This document shows positions 24,117-34,423 of a stretch of 64,000 bases of DNA, piece by piece. The DNA is from Crotalaria pallida (Eukaryota; Streptophyta; Magnoliopsida; Fabales; Fabaceae), in NCBI GenBank assembly GCA_037953625.1, contig CM075651.1, positions 133,266,501 through 133,330,500 on the forward strand, given 5' to 3'. The translations under genes were made by a program, and so were the position numbers. Below the pieces are notes generated by a model. The model saw only the letters and a list, made by a program, of their open reading frames with translations. It had not been told where the DNA came from and did no database searches. Within the stretch, counting starts at the first letter, position 1. Every line of letters starts with the position of its first letter.

Positions 24117-26054
24117 ATGCATACAGAAACTATGCACGCACAGAGATCTGTTCATAGCAAGAAAGAAAAGCATGGAAAAATATTTTCAGGAACTAATGAT
24201 GACAGCCGCAAGAGTAAACATTCTGATTCAAAATCTGAGGTGATAAATGAAAGTGAAAGTAGTATTGTATCAGAAAGGCAAGTAGATATTATGACTAGAG
24301 GTGAAAGCGGTAAGAATGATGACTCTCACACACATATCAATGAGACTAAAGGCACATCCGCCTCAGCCAGAAAGTCAGGTTCTTCCTCTTCATCAGAATC
24401 ATCATTTGATGATTATTTTGGAATGAATGAATTGAAGTTCGCCACGTCTGGTTCATCAACATCAAAATCTGGAAAAGATTATGTTTCTAGCAGTGAGAGC
24501 TCATCCAAATCTGAAGTTGACAACAGCCTTAGAGTTAACACATCATCAACATTTAAAGTTTACAATGTGGCCAAACCCCAAAAGGGTACGTCACCAATTT
24601 CTAGCCCTCCTGTCCAAGTGATGGAACGAACCGGAGTTTATGATCCTGCTAGGATTCCATCTTCGGTCTTCGAAAGAAATCCTAATCAATTGGATTGGAG
24701 TGAAGCTTCTAATGAGTCATTATTTAGCCTTCATGTAGGGAACAATAGTTTCTCCAGAGAACGTATGCTTGGTGAAGCCAAATCTGGTGAGTTGAATTTC
24801 GTGTCAGGGGAATTTACCAAATCTGGTGAGTTGAATTTGTTTAGCCGAACCCCATCAATTTTAATAGAGGAGATAGACACAACCAGAAAGAGTGTCGAAG
24901 TCGAGAATCCACAAACAACCGAAACATCAGATGAAGCTTTCAAGTCAGAAGAAAGACTTAGTGAAGACCAAGACGAAATCAAGAGTACAGATCATCCTGC
25001 AAGTTCCAAGTCATCTAAGGCCAATGTGTCTAGTCTTTCCCATGATAGTGAAAACAGCACACGCTCTTTTGCTTTCCCAATGTGAGTCCATCTTATCTTT
25101 TTTCCCTTTTTTTTTTCAGACAAGTCTATTTTATTCTTTAATCCACACACATGGCTTCTTTATCCTGCATGTCAATACAAGGTTAAATGAAAAATGAACT
25201 AAGGACATCCTTATGTCTATGTCTTGCACGTCTCTTTTACAACTAATTTATAGACAAGGATCTGTCCACTATTTTCTGAGTGTTCTAACTCACTAGGAAA
25301 TGCATGTATAGATATATAAAATCCCTGAACTTTTATCCAATCAATGAGGAATATACCCTTTGTGCATTGCAGAAAGAAGCGTCCACGGTCATTTTGCTAC
25401 TGTTCTAATTGTAGCTGGGCGTTCTGCTATAAATGGCCAACCTGCTGCCATACGTGGCCAAGCTGTAAGTGTTCAAATTGTGGCTGGGCGTTCTGCTACT
25501 GTTGGAACAATAGCTATTCAAAAAGCTTTGATCATGCCTCCCCTATGTATGTTTCGATCTCTTTTCTTATGTGTCATATTTAGGCATCAAGTTGAAAAAG
25601 TTATAGCTGTTATCTTCCATTTATACATATAATGTCTTGCTCCTTTTTTTATCACATGTCCTTGTTATCAGTTTTGATTTGTGCACATGCATTAAGACAT
25701 CGTGATTGTCCTGAGATTCTCAAAATGTTATTTTAATTTCAAGCTCATAGTGTACAAGCATTTGGATTTGAATCTGTTTGGAATTGTTGCAGATTGGCGG
25801 AAGAGGAAAAAAATAATGTTGCGAAGAAAGATGTTCCTCGACAGCGGTCATTTAATAAACAAGAATCACACGTTACAAGCGACTCTATTCACAGTAGCTG
25901 CAGTTGTTTCCGATGTAAACAAACATACTCATGTTCCAGTTGTTGCTGTTGTTGCAGTTGGTTCCAATGCTTTTCTTGTCCTTCTTTTTCATGCAATTGC
26001 AAGCCTTCTTGCTCACTATGCAAATGCTGCTCTAAATGCAAATGTTGCTGTTGA
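24117..26054 (+). CDS. Uncharacterised serine-rich plant protein with cysteine-rich C-terminus
   Basis: Three coding exons fit: 24117-25081, 25373-25546 and 25793-26054. Both junctions are phase 2 with GT-AG borders, giving about 466 residues. The ATG at 24117 directly follows an in-frame TAA. The long first exon is rich in serine, lysine and glutamate and looks disordered. It holds a conserved-looking core, ARIPSSVFERN, then SNESLFSLHVGNNSFSRE, and a doubled KSGELN phrase, and ends SFAFP. I recall plant proteins of unknown function with this layout but cannot name the family. Exons 2 and 3 encode about 32 cysteines in the last 145 residues, with a repeated CSNC(S/G)WAFCY motif and SWFQCFSC. 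No signal peptide or clear membrane segment is seen. Metal binding or lipid modification of the tail is possible but unproven. Other frames of exons 2 and 3 are open too; the cysteine frame is chosen because splice phases join it. Confidence 0.75.
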
Positions 26055-27423
26055 GGCAGTGAGTTTTACAGAATTTAGATGTCTCATTTGTTAATAGTCA
26101 CTACCTTCTTTAGGTACTTAGGTTTTGAGCAGATGCCAATGCAACATATATTGGATAAACCGTTTCTAAAACTGCATATGTGCCACTGTAACACTTTCCC
26201 CTTTAAACTAGTACTTATTATATTGTCTGAGGGCTAGGCACATAGCTTGCAATAATAATTGCAATGAACCTGTCCTCTGACTGTGCTCTCAAGACTCTAA
26301 CAACTTGTAAATTATGCAACTAGCTTCACAAGTTATATCCAACAAACTATTCCATAATTGTCCTGGAGTTCAAGTATTGATAGATCAAGACTCGAGAGAA
26401 AGCACACACTTCTGATATTTAGGCTTAGCAATTCCACCGTGCCCGTTGTTACCAGTATGCCTCCGCTCTGCTGCGTGGCGCAACAGAGCGGGAGGGGGTA
26501 CATGTTTTGGTCAATCCATCCTGATTTGTTCCATATCCAACATTTAAGTAAATATTAAATATTCATATTTGATTTAGCTACTGATTAAGTTATTCTAAAT
26601 TTTGTTGAGGTTTCACACAAATACATTTGACATTTTTCTTCTTTCAAAAGTTATGGCGATTTTCTTGAAATTTATGTTACAATTGTAATGATAAGTGTCA
26701 TAACAATATAAAATTCACGATGCAAATGTAATGATAATATAAGAGGTTGCTTTATTTTGTGAAACAAAAGAAGTGTCACGTGTAATTAAGATGAGTGATT
26801 AATTTTAAATAATGATTGAATATTTATGGATATATAAATACATGCAGGCCAATAAGAGTTTTAAGCATTAATTTATGTAAGTGTGTGGTCTTATATTTGG
26901 AACAAGCGTGTCACCACCGTATAACATAATCTCGGTTTAATTAGGCAGGTCCCAATAATTGTATTAAATTATTATTATTATTATTATTATTATTTTTTTC
27001 AAAATAGACTTCCGTTTGTATCGTTATTTAGAGAATTTTCTTTTTGTCCTCATCCACCACCCTCATTAGTTATTGCCATTTGCCAATTTTGTACTAAACA
27101 AGAACCATATGCTTTTTAATAAGGACATACTGAACAGCTAAAACAAGATAATCATACTTCCATTTCATAAATACAATAATTTTTAATCTTTTTATTCGAG
27201 ATATACAACACCTAAGCTAGCCGGCACTTTGTACTGTTACAAATTTTAGGCAGAAAAACTACTTTTACACACAACTAAATCCATTAAAAAAATTAAAAAA
27301 AAATCTATGAATGGACTCCTATAAGTATCAATGTGCTTCACCATGTCTTTGCATATCGGAGAGGATAACCAAAAGGTCAAGTCAGAAAAAGAGAAAAAGG
27401 AAACCAAAAGGAAAAGGGTGAAG
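26055..27423. other. Intergenic, 3' flank and ATT microsatellite
   Basis: Contains the likely 3' UTR of the preceding gene, an ATT microsatellite at about 26968-26994, and a GC-rich patch near 26440-26500 with the imperfect palindrome GCTCTGCTGCGTGGCGCAAC followed by AGAGC. The promoter of the following protease inhibitor should lie in its last few hundred bases, but I see no definite motif. Confidence 0.45.
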
Positions 27424-27959
27424 ATGTCAAGCTGCAAAGGTAATACTAATACACATAGACTACTTTCTTTGTGTCATTATTACCGGTTTGTTTCAAGAGA
27501 AAAAGGTTGTGGAATGGACTTAACATTGCTGTCTTACAATGTATGCAGTCATTCTCATTCTTGAAAATAAATTTGGAATGAAATATATGATAATTTTAAT
27601 ATTTTTTAACCAATAAAAATAGAGTGATATGGAAGTAGCATACATTGTCGAACTACATATATTTCAAATGACAGTGTGTATGCTTTTATAATTGTTAGCA
27701 TATCATTTATCATTCATATGTTACATAATAGACTTTAAAATAAAATTTATATAATACATTGATAGGTAAGAGCTCGTGGGAGGAATTGGTTGGCACCAAT
27801 GGAGATGCAGCCACACAAATTATCATGAGAGAAAATCCAAGAGTGAAAGCAAGAACCGTGCCAAAAGACTCAGTAGTGACCACTGATTTCAGGTGTGACA
27901 GGGTTCGAGTCTTTGTTGACAATCAAAACATTGTGGCTCGAGTGCCCATAATTGGTTAA
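27424..27959 (+). CDS. Potato-inhibitor-I-type serine protease inhibitor
   Basis: Two exons, 27424-27439 and 27766-27959, joined in phase 1 with GT-AG borders, give a 69-residue protein beginning MSSCKGKSSWEELVG. This is the normal size and intron position for the plant potato inhibitor I family, which blocks serine endopeptidases in defence against insects and pathogens. Family marks are the N-terminal SSWEELVG, the reactive-site loop around VVTT-DFRCDRVRV, and the C-terminal ARVPIIG. By alignment with eglin c and barley CI-2, the residue before the scissile bond (P1) is threonine, followed by aspartate. The single cysteine in FRC would not form the usual disulphide unless it pairs with Cys4. 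No signal peptide is present, suggesting a cytosolic or vacuole-independent location. Confidence 0.92.
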
Positions 27960-28109
27960 TCAAATCAAATGAGGATTGAGGATGCACTCTTTCTTATCTG
28001 GCTTAATTTAGTTCAATGTTTAGACTTTGGTGTAATAAGACACTACTATAGTACTACATAATTTGGTATAGGTGACAGGATCGAGAGGTTTAATAATAGC
28101 GAGGCTCCG

Positions 28110-28436
28110 GGGCATGTTAATAGATAACATGCATCGGTGCATGTCTTCTTTTTTGGGTTTTTTTATTTATTTTTTTTAAATTTAATCAATTAAAAAATAT
28201 TCTATGTGTTTTCTTTTTTACCGATATGAAGTGATGTTTATAATTTGGATTTTTTTTTTACTGTGTTCTTAAAAATCTGTACCGAGTAAAACTGTATTCA
28301 AAATTTATATATTCTAATAAATCTGTATACGAACTTGTGTTAAAAAATATTCTGGATAAATCTGTATTAAAGAAATTTAAAAAACAAAAATAAAATTTTA
28401 ACATGCACCGGTGCAATATTAACACTTAATATGCAT
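28110..28436 (+). repeat. MITE-like repeat, copy 1 of an inverted pair
   Basis: About 327 bp bounded by related inverted ends (GCATGTTAATAGATAACATGC on the left; GCATATTAAGTGTTAATATTG in reverse complement on the right), each followed by a GCACCGGTGCA-type palindrome. A diverged second copy lies in the opposite orientation at 29092-29419. No target duplication was found. The strand is arbitrary and given only relative to the second copy. Confidence 0.7.
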
Positions 28437-29091
28437 TTAGAACTGTCCTTTAAATAATCAGTTAAACTTGGTACCTCTCATGTCAAGCCTATCATTAATT
28501 TGTGTAATGCTTGATTGATAATGTTAAGCCTTTCTTATTGAGAATGTTAAGCTAAGCTTCTCTTAATTTATATGGTTCTATGGGGTGTGTGTAATACCAA
28601 TCATCAAATGGCTTAAGAATTCAACAATATGCAGGGGAGACAGTGAGACACCAAATTGCTGATCAAGAAAACAATGAAAGGAGACTAAACTAAGAACCAT
28701 ACTATAGTCCATACATTAAACATAGAATTTAACAACAGTCCCTGACCTTAGTTGCATTCTCTTAACCCCATAGTTTATATAAACCACTTCACTTCAACCA
28801 TGCAAGGTTCTCAGAATTCAAAAGCTCAAGATACAGCAGAGTTTTGAAACAGAAAATCACAGATTCAGAGCACCTTTTGTAACTTGTGTTCAAACAAGAG
28901 CAATATCGAAAGCCATTAACTTGAGACATTACCAGCTCATCTCATCATCGAGGATTTAAACACTAAGCAAACCAATTCAACTGCATTAATCATTTAATCC
29001 CTTAAGCACCAACTCCACAGAACCTAAAAATTGAATTCCATATTTAACATTCTCAATTTAACCATAAATGCATTATACCGGGGAAGGCTCC
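28437..29091. other. Spacer between two inverted repeat copies
   Basis: About 655 bp with balanced composition and no gene supported. It may be ordinary intergenic DNA, or the interior of a larger element if the flanking inverted copies are its termini. Confidence 0.4.
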
Positions 29092-29419
29092 GGTGCATGA
29101 TTAATTAAACCATGCATCGGTGCATGGTTTAATTTTTTTTTCGTTTTCAAATTTTTTTAATACAGATTTATTCAGAATATTTTTTAACACAAGTTTGTAT
29201 ATAGATTTATTAGAATCTGTAAATTTTGAATACAGTTTTACTCAATACAGTTTTTTAAGAACACAGAGTAAAAAAAAAATCCAAATTATAAAAATCACTT
29301 CATATCCGTAAAAAAGAAAACACATAGAATATTTTTTAATTGATTAAATTTTAAAAAAATAAATAAAAAACCCAGAAATAAAGACACGCACGGAATGCAG
29401 GCTATCTTTTTTATGCACC
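29092..29419 (-). repeat. MITE-like repeat, copy 2 of an inverted pair
   Basis: Inverted, diverged copy of 28110-28436. Shared phrases include (in reverse complement) AATCAATTAAAAAATATTC, AAAACTGTATTCAAAATTTA and a terminal ATGCACCG(A/G)TGCAT palindrome. Each copy has its own inverted ends, so these are two insertions of one family rather than the two arms of one element. Confidence 0.7.
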
Positions 29420-30288
29420 ACGGCCGTTGCCGATAAGCCAAAGTTTTGAGCATTGGTTCCTATAAATCGCGGGCAATGCTAAGGGTTTTGAGCATTGGTT
29501 CCTATAAGGAAGCTCAGTGCACAAAGAAATATTACCCCATTTACTAATCATAGCACGCAACATGCAAAATTTTATTCATCGGATAAGAAAGGCATCAACC
29601 AATATAAGAGATTTTGAACCATGGTTATTAGACCAATGAGTGAGTCAATCTCTGAGCACATGAAGTAGGCCAATGTTGTTGTACTAGCTAGCTCAGCTTC
29701 ATCCAAATTCTGAGATTGGATGTGTATATCCTGATTCCTGTTTATGTAGCAGTGGTTAAGAATACTCATAATATTAGATCAAATGTTATTGCTTAAAGTA
29801 TGGGTGTTAGTGGTGTGACTATTAACATTTTCTCATTTTTTTTAAAGGCATTTCTAAACTAAGAACATGAAAAAGATAAAGTATACTACTATACTAGTAA
29901 TTTGGAATGCACTTCAACCTAAGATAAAATATTTCTCACCCTCCAGGGATCCGATTCAGGCCTGCTGCTGCCGCGTAGCCCTCCACCCGCTACGAATCGT
30001 GAATGCAACCTCTACTCCTCTGTCTATTCACAAGTTGAAGGAAGAGAGCAAAGGACCTAAAGCTTCAGTTATAGCTATATACTTTTAGTGATTATTTTTT
30101 TCTGTATGTGACTTCTGTTTTTTAGTACTTGATAGTCGAGTTTCTCACCAACATTATGCCATATGGATTCCCCATTTGAACTAAGAAACGAAAAATTAAG
30201 TCTATGTTTAAAGGAATGATAAAAAAATTATGATTTTTCATGTGTTTTTATTTTTTTGAGAATATTTTTGAACAAGTAAACTGATGAA
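29420..30288. other. Intergenic DNA
   Basis: No gene supported. The phrase GTTTTGAGCATTGGTTCCTATAA occurs twice, at 29442 and 29488. A less AT-rich patch at about 29940-30080 reads openly on the plus strand but shows no recognisable motif. Confidence 0.4.
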
Positions 30289-30480
30289 TCAAACCGAACC
30301 AATTCGTTTATGATTGGATTGGTTTAGTTCCCTCATCCTTTTAACTGCCACCGTTGTTCCTTCATCCAAAGAAGCCTTATATGTTGTTCCATAGATCTCT
30401 TTTCCATGAACTTTAGCTGAATCCTTTAACAAATTTTCAAGGTCAAAGCTATAGTAAAACATGGGCATGCTGTCCATGAA
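30289..30480 (-). pseudogene. Receptor-like kinase N-lobe fragment
   Basis: About 62 codons on the minus strand match the start of the kinase domain of LRR receptor-like kinases: FDLENLLKDSAKVHGK, a degenerate glycine loop (GKEIYGTTYKA) and VAVKRM, with the invariant lysine kept. The family normally continues for more than 200 residues to the catalytic and activation loops. Here nothing recognisable follows, and no leucine-rich repeat or membrane segment precedes it. I take it as a truncated gene copy. The rest may have been lost by deletion or left behind if only a piece was copied here. Confidence 0.75.
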
Positions 30481-30950
30481 GTTCCCTCATCAAAGGTTGT
30501 TTAACAGCCTTCATAATTTGGCTCAAGTAGTTGTCAATGAAAGTACGAGCTTTAACAACTCATCAGTCATCACATAATAGGAACTTGCTCAAGAGCTTCA
30601 AGTACAAGAAAGAAGTGGTTGTAGCAAAGGAAGGAGGTGAAGAAGAGAAGTAACAACAGCAACAAGGTGGGTATATATGACGATTATGAGTATTTAACAT
30701 GGTGGCTCAACCAATATTTTAGTTAAGGTTCGGAACAAGATAACATGCATAATGTTAGGTGGACATTTAGAATTGACATTCATCTTATATGAAAAAAAAA
30801 TAATTATTATTTTTGCATACAACACAAACAAATATTGAATTTGGATGTCAATTTTGAATGTTCAGATAACTACTCAAATCAGATTATATGTTTAACCTAA
30901 AGTTAGAATTCACCAATCATTTTTGGACAATTAATGATATCAATTAATAA

Positions 30951-30988
<38 letters not shown>

Positions 30989-31596
30989 CCAACTAATGAT
31001 TAATTCAAGTGATATATATTTGATTTTTTTTAATTAAGCAAAGAACTCGAATTCGAATTTTCCTTGTGAGAAAATATCAGCTAAAAATCTAGTCTCATTA
31101 TGCGATGGATGTTCCATACTAAAACATTGCCTTGGGTGAATGATACTTATGATTAGGAGAAAAAAAATATATACAAAATTAATAGCAATTGTTTTTTTCC
31201 AAAATAGTGAGACGTTACAAAGAAAATACGGAAAATAGCATTAAATAGTGGGAGCAACTAATTTGAAACATCCCTCCCCGAATGCCATGCTGCAATCACG
31301 CCCATGATTTTCCCAACAAGGCAAACACCTCTCCAAATATAGCCAAAATCACATATTTCACAAACATAGAGATACCAAACTTGAATCTCTTACCCCTTTC
31401 ACCACCAACCCCCTTCCCTTCTTTATTCTCCCAATCCCTTTTTTTCTTCTTTCCTTCCTTCCTTCCTTCCTTTTCACCAACACAACAACATCATCATCAT
31501 CATAATCATTCATTAACAATAATATTAATATTAATAGCTACTTCTCCTCCATTTGCTCTATTTATTTGCTTTGCTCTTCCAACCCTAACAACCAAG
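30481..31596. promoter_or_regulatory. Upstream region of the calmodulin-like gene, with TA microsatellite
   Basis: Includes a (TA)n run at about 30955-30985 and, close to the gene, CT-rich leader-like sequence with a CTTC tetranucleotide repeat (about 31450-31472) and CAT repeats (31488-31510). The reading frame is open back to 31282, but the upstream part is compositionally unlike coding sequence and is more likely 5' UTR. No definite TATA box can be chosen. Confidence 0.5.
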
Positions 31597-32178
31597 ATGG
31601 GTTTAAAAAACTTGCTCAACAGCACCGACGCCACCACCTCCTCCTCCACCTTACGCTCCACCTCCCTCTCCGTCCGCACCAAGGCCCACCTCGCCGCCGA
31701 GCTCGAACAAGTCTTCAAGAAATTCGACGTCAATGGCGACGGCAAGATCTCCGCCTCCGAACTCGGCTCCATCATGGGCTCCCTAAACCACCAGAACCCC
31801 TCCCCTCAGGAGCTCGACACCATGATCCGCGAGGTCGACGGCGACGGCGACGGCTGCATCAGCCTCGAAGAGTTCATCGAGCTGAACACCAAGGGCGTGG
31901 ATTCCGACGAGGTTCTCGAGAACCTGAAGGACGCTTTCTCGGTTTTCGACATCGATGGCAACGGTTCGATCACTGCCGATGAGCTCAACACCGTGATGAG
32001 GAGCCTCGGCGAGGAGTGCTCGCTGGCGGAGTGCCGGAGGATGATCGCGGGGGTTGACAGCGACGGAGATGGGATGATAGATTTTGAGGAGTTTAGGGTT
32101 ATGATGATGATGGGTTCGAGGCATGATACTACGGATAGGGTTAAGCCTCTACCTGAAACGTTTCTTGATGCTGCTTAA
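31597..32178 (+). CDS. Calmodulin-like calcium sensor, CML25-like
   Basis: Intronless gene for a 193-residue protein starting MGLKNLLNSTD. After a serine/threonine-rich leader of about 30 residues come four EF-hand loops: DVNGDGKISASE, DGDGDGCISLEE, DIDGNGSITADE and DSDGDGMIDFEE. Each has aspartate at loop position 1 and glutamate at position 12, so all four should bind calcium. The linker phrases FVELNTKG/FIELNTKG type, VLENLKDAFSV and a C-terminal MMMMGSR closely parallel Arabidopsis CML25 as I remember it, so I place it in that group. Such proteins relay calcium signals to target proteins and lack enzymatic activity. The first half uses C-rich third codon positions while the last 60 codons drift to A/T, a gradient seen in some plant genes. 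An in-frame upstream extension to 31282 exists but looks like UTR. Confidence 0.95.
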   Translation: MGLKNLLNSTDATTSSSTLRSTSLSVRTKAHLAAELEQVFKKFDVNGDGKISASELGSIMGSLNHQNPSPQELDTMIREVDGDGDGCISLEEFIELNTKGVDSDEVLENLKDAFSVFDIDGNGSITADELNTVMRSLGEECSLAECRRMIAGVDSDGDGMIDFEEFRVMMMMGSRHDTTDRVKPLPETFLDAA

Positions 32179-32500
32179 CGTAAAACATTAAACATGCATG
32201 TTGATGATGAGTATGATGATGTGAGTTTATGTGATTGATTGTGGTTCAAGGAAGGTTTAACTTTTAAGGTTGGTTTGCCAATATAATGGGGGAAAGGGAA
32301 GGAAGACATACATGTAGATTTTTTTTAAGGTTGTATTCTTTGTTGTTTCAATTTGTATCATGACTTACTTTGTTGCTACTTTTCATTTTTTTTCTATGAA
32401 GAATGTTTTTTTTTATTTTTTTTACATTCTTTTTTTTTTAAACTTTAAATTAAATGACTTGCTATGTAAGGATGTGATCTCTCCTTCTAGGATGATGCCA
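32179..32500. other. 3' UTR and flank of the calmodulin-like gene
   Basis: T-rich sequence directly after the TAA, typical of a plant 3' UTR. The short open frame over the poly-T runs is not a gene. No definite polyadenylation site can be chosen. Confidence 0.45.
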
Positions 32501-32504
32501 TTCT

Positions 32505-32700
32505 TTTTTTTTTTTTCTCATCTGGTTTCTAAGTACTATCTAAGTATATCCGGATCCGACCCGGGTCGCGTGTCTGATTATGGCAGGTGAGTCTTCCAAC
32601 ATGAATTTTCTGCATTCACAAGGGATCGAACTCAAAACCTTACTTAAGCGAGACCGAAGCCGCTTACTATTCATCCCAACCCATGTTGGTTTAGGAAGCC
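32505..32700 (-). mobile_element. Probable SINE, minus orientation
   Basis: Read on the minus strand, there is a B-box-like GAGTTCGATCCC (complement of 32621-32632), an upstream A-box-like TGGGATGAATAGTAAGCGG, and at the far end an A-run (poly-T at 32502-32517). The flanks GCCATTCTTTT and GCCATCTTTT are an imperfect candidate target duplication. Organisation matches a tRNA-derived SINE but differs in sequence from the one at 2136-2326. Confidence 0.55.
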
Positions 32701-32884
32701 ATCTTTTGGTCTTCCGAAGAAATGCTAATCCATATTGTTGGAATTAGGAATTATGTATATATTGCTTCTGGTTGCATTCATACATAGGGAATATGAGTAA
32801 TAGGTTTTTTTGGGAGAAAATTTGTTGATTGGTTAACTGCATTGACTCATAGCTAGTTAAGATTGCCATTCATAATAGCATGCA

Positions 32885-33125
32885 GTATTGTGGTTTTGGG
32901 AATTTCGGCAATGTTATCATGATCACAATTGCAAACACATCCACATTATCTTGCAATTTTCACTTATTATGATAAATGCAATCGCGATAGCAATTTAAAA
33001 TTCTGATCATCGAGTTCTCTCATTGGTGAAGGATTGATTGATCATTTCATTTGAAAATATGCACATATTACATTTCTAGTATTTTGGTGATAGTTGAATT
33101 TGTGAACCCAAACTCCATCATTTCT
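32885..33125 (+). repeat. Dispersed repeat, copy A
   Basis: Diverged direct copy of 61660-61890. Shared phrases include AGTTCTCT, a TATTTTGGTGAT(A/G)GTTGAATTTG stretch and the ATGATC(A/G)CAA...ATTATG(A/G)TAAA core. The two copies lie in the same orientation on either side of the large nested transposon. Class unknown. Confidence 0.6.
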
Positions 33126-33918
33126 GGTATTTTAATTTGGTGATAGTTGAATGTTGTTCCATCAATTGCCACCTATGATTATAGAACACCAAACCACTAT
33201 AGAATATATCAAATTAAATACCTTGTAAAAAAATAGGCAAACCTGAAATCTATATGCAAGGATGGATGCAAAGCACATAAGAGGGAGGGACTCAAATATA
33301 TAAAAAAAAGCATATGAATTTATGTAAATATTTCCAAGGAAATTTTATTTTAAAAAAATGCATCCATATATAGCAAATTTGTTTTTACGTTACCTTTAAA
33401 GATGTGATAAACTCGTTGTAAAGCATATAGCTAAACCACTAAAAACATTCTAGCATGTTATTGGCAAAAGCTGTGAGAAAGAAACGATTTAACCATGACA
33501 GCTGAATAGTTAGCTGCAATTTAAAAATGATAGCCACAATTAACACTATTGTAGTCAAAGCCTTACTTAAAAAGTGTGGGCAATATGCCCACACTTGTAG
33601 AGGTGGCACTACTACAAATAATAAGGTTTTTTAGAGCGATTTCGAACCATGTTTCAGAGTGGTTTCGAATCGGTTCAAAAGCTCGTATTGTAAAAAGAAA
33701 ATACATGTTAAACGAGAGCAGTTATGAACCGGTCTTGTTTACATTAACGAGACTGATTATTAATCGCTCTGAAACTTAAAAATGAATCACTCTTAATTAA
33801 AAAATGAACCGCTCTGAAATAACTTTTGAACCGGTTTGAATTAATTTAAAAATGAAACGCTCTGAATTTACCGCTCTGAAACTTAAAAATGAACCGCTCT
33901 GAATTATTATTCTGAACC

Positions 33919-34423
33919 TGTAGTGTCTAAGATCTGACCCTAGCTCAAGGATATTAAGAGATCTGAGAGCTAGAGCGTGATCTGATATTGCTGTGTGATT
34001 TTCTTCGGTATTCTAGATATCCAGTTGGGATAGCTAGGGTTTCCCTAATCACTGGTGTGTGCGATTGTGCAATTAGGGAGTGAGAGAACGTACCTGAGCC
34101 CCTAGCTGGAGACAGCTATTTATAGGGGTGGCATTGTACCTTATGGGCCCGTACGGAGGTCTAGCAATGCAGCTGACGTGTCTCATTTAGGATAGGGGAT
34201 GAGTCATTCATCCTTATCCTGTATTAGAGGGTCTTATCCCTGTGGCAAGTTAGATCCACGCACCCCTAGCTCGGACTCTTAAGGGGTAGAGCCCATGTGG
34301 TCGGTCCAAGATCGCTAGGGTGAGTCCTTGAATAAATGCTCGGCCTGGATAGACGCAGTCTGTATAAGATTATTCTGGTCGGCTGGGTATCGTAAGGGTA
34401 GGACCGAGGGTCGGTCCACCACA
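33919..34423 (-). repeat. 3' LTR of the gypsy element
   Basis: 505 bp, in direct orientation with 45531-46033. The bases just inside it (CCCCCTAG in the plus strand at 34429-34436, purine-rich on the minus strand) fit a short polypurine tract for plus-strand priming. Confidence 0.92.

Noticed and set aside
26440..26500. GC-rich imperfect palindrome considered as a terminator or small RNA
   Set aside because: Single copy, no associated promoter or run of T, and rho-independent terminators do not apply to plant nuclear genes.
31282..31596. In-frame upstream extension of the calmodulin-like protein by 105 codons
   Set aside because: The sequence is CT-rich with simple repeats, lacks protein-like composition, and orthologues such as CML25 start near the MGLKN position.
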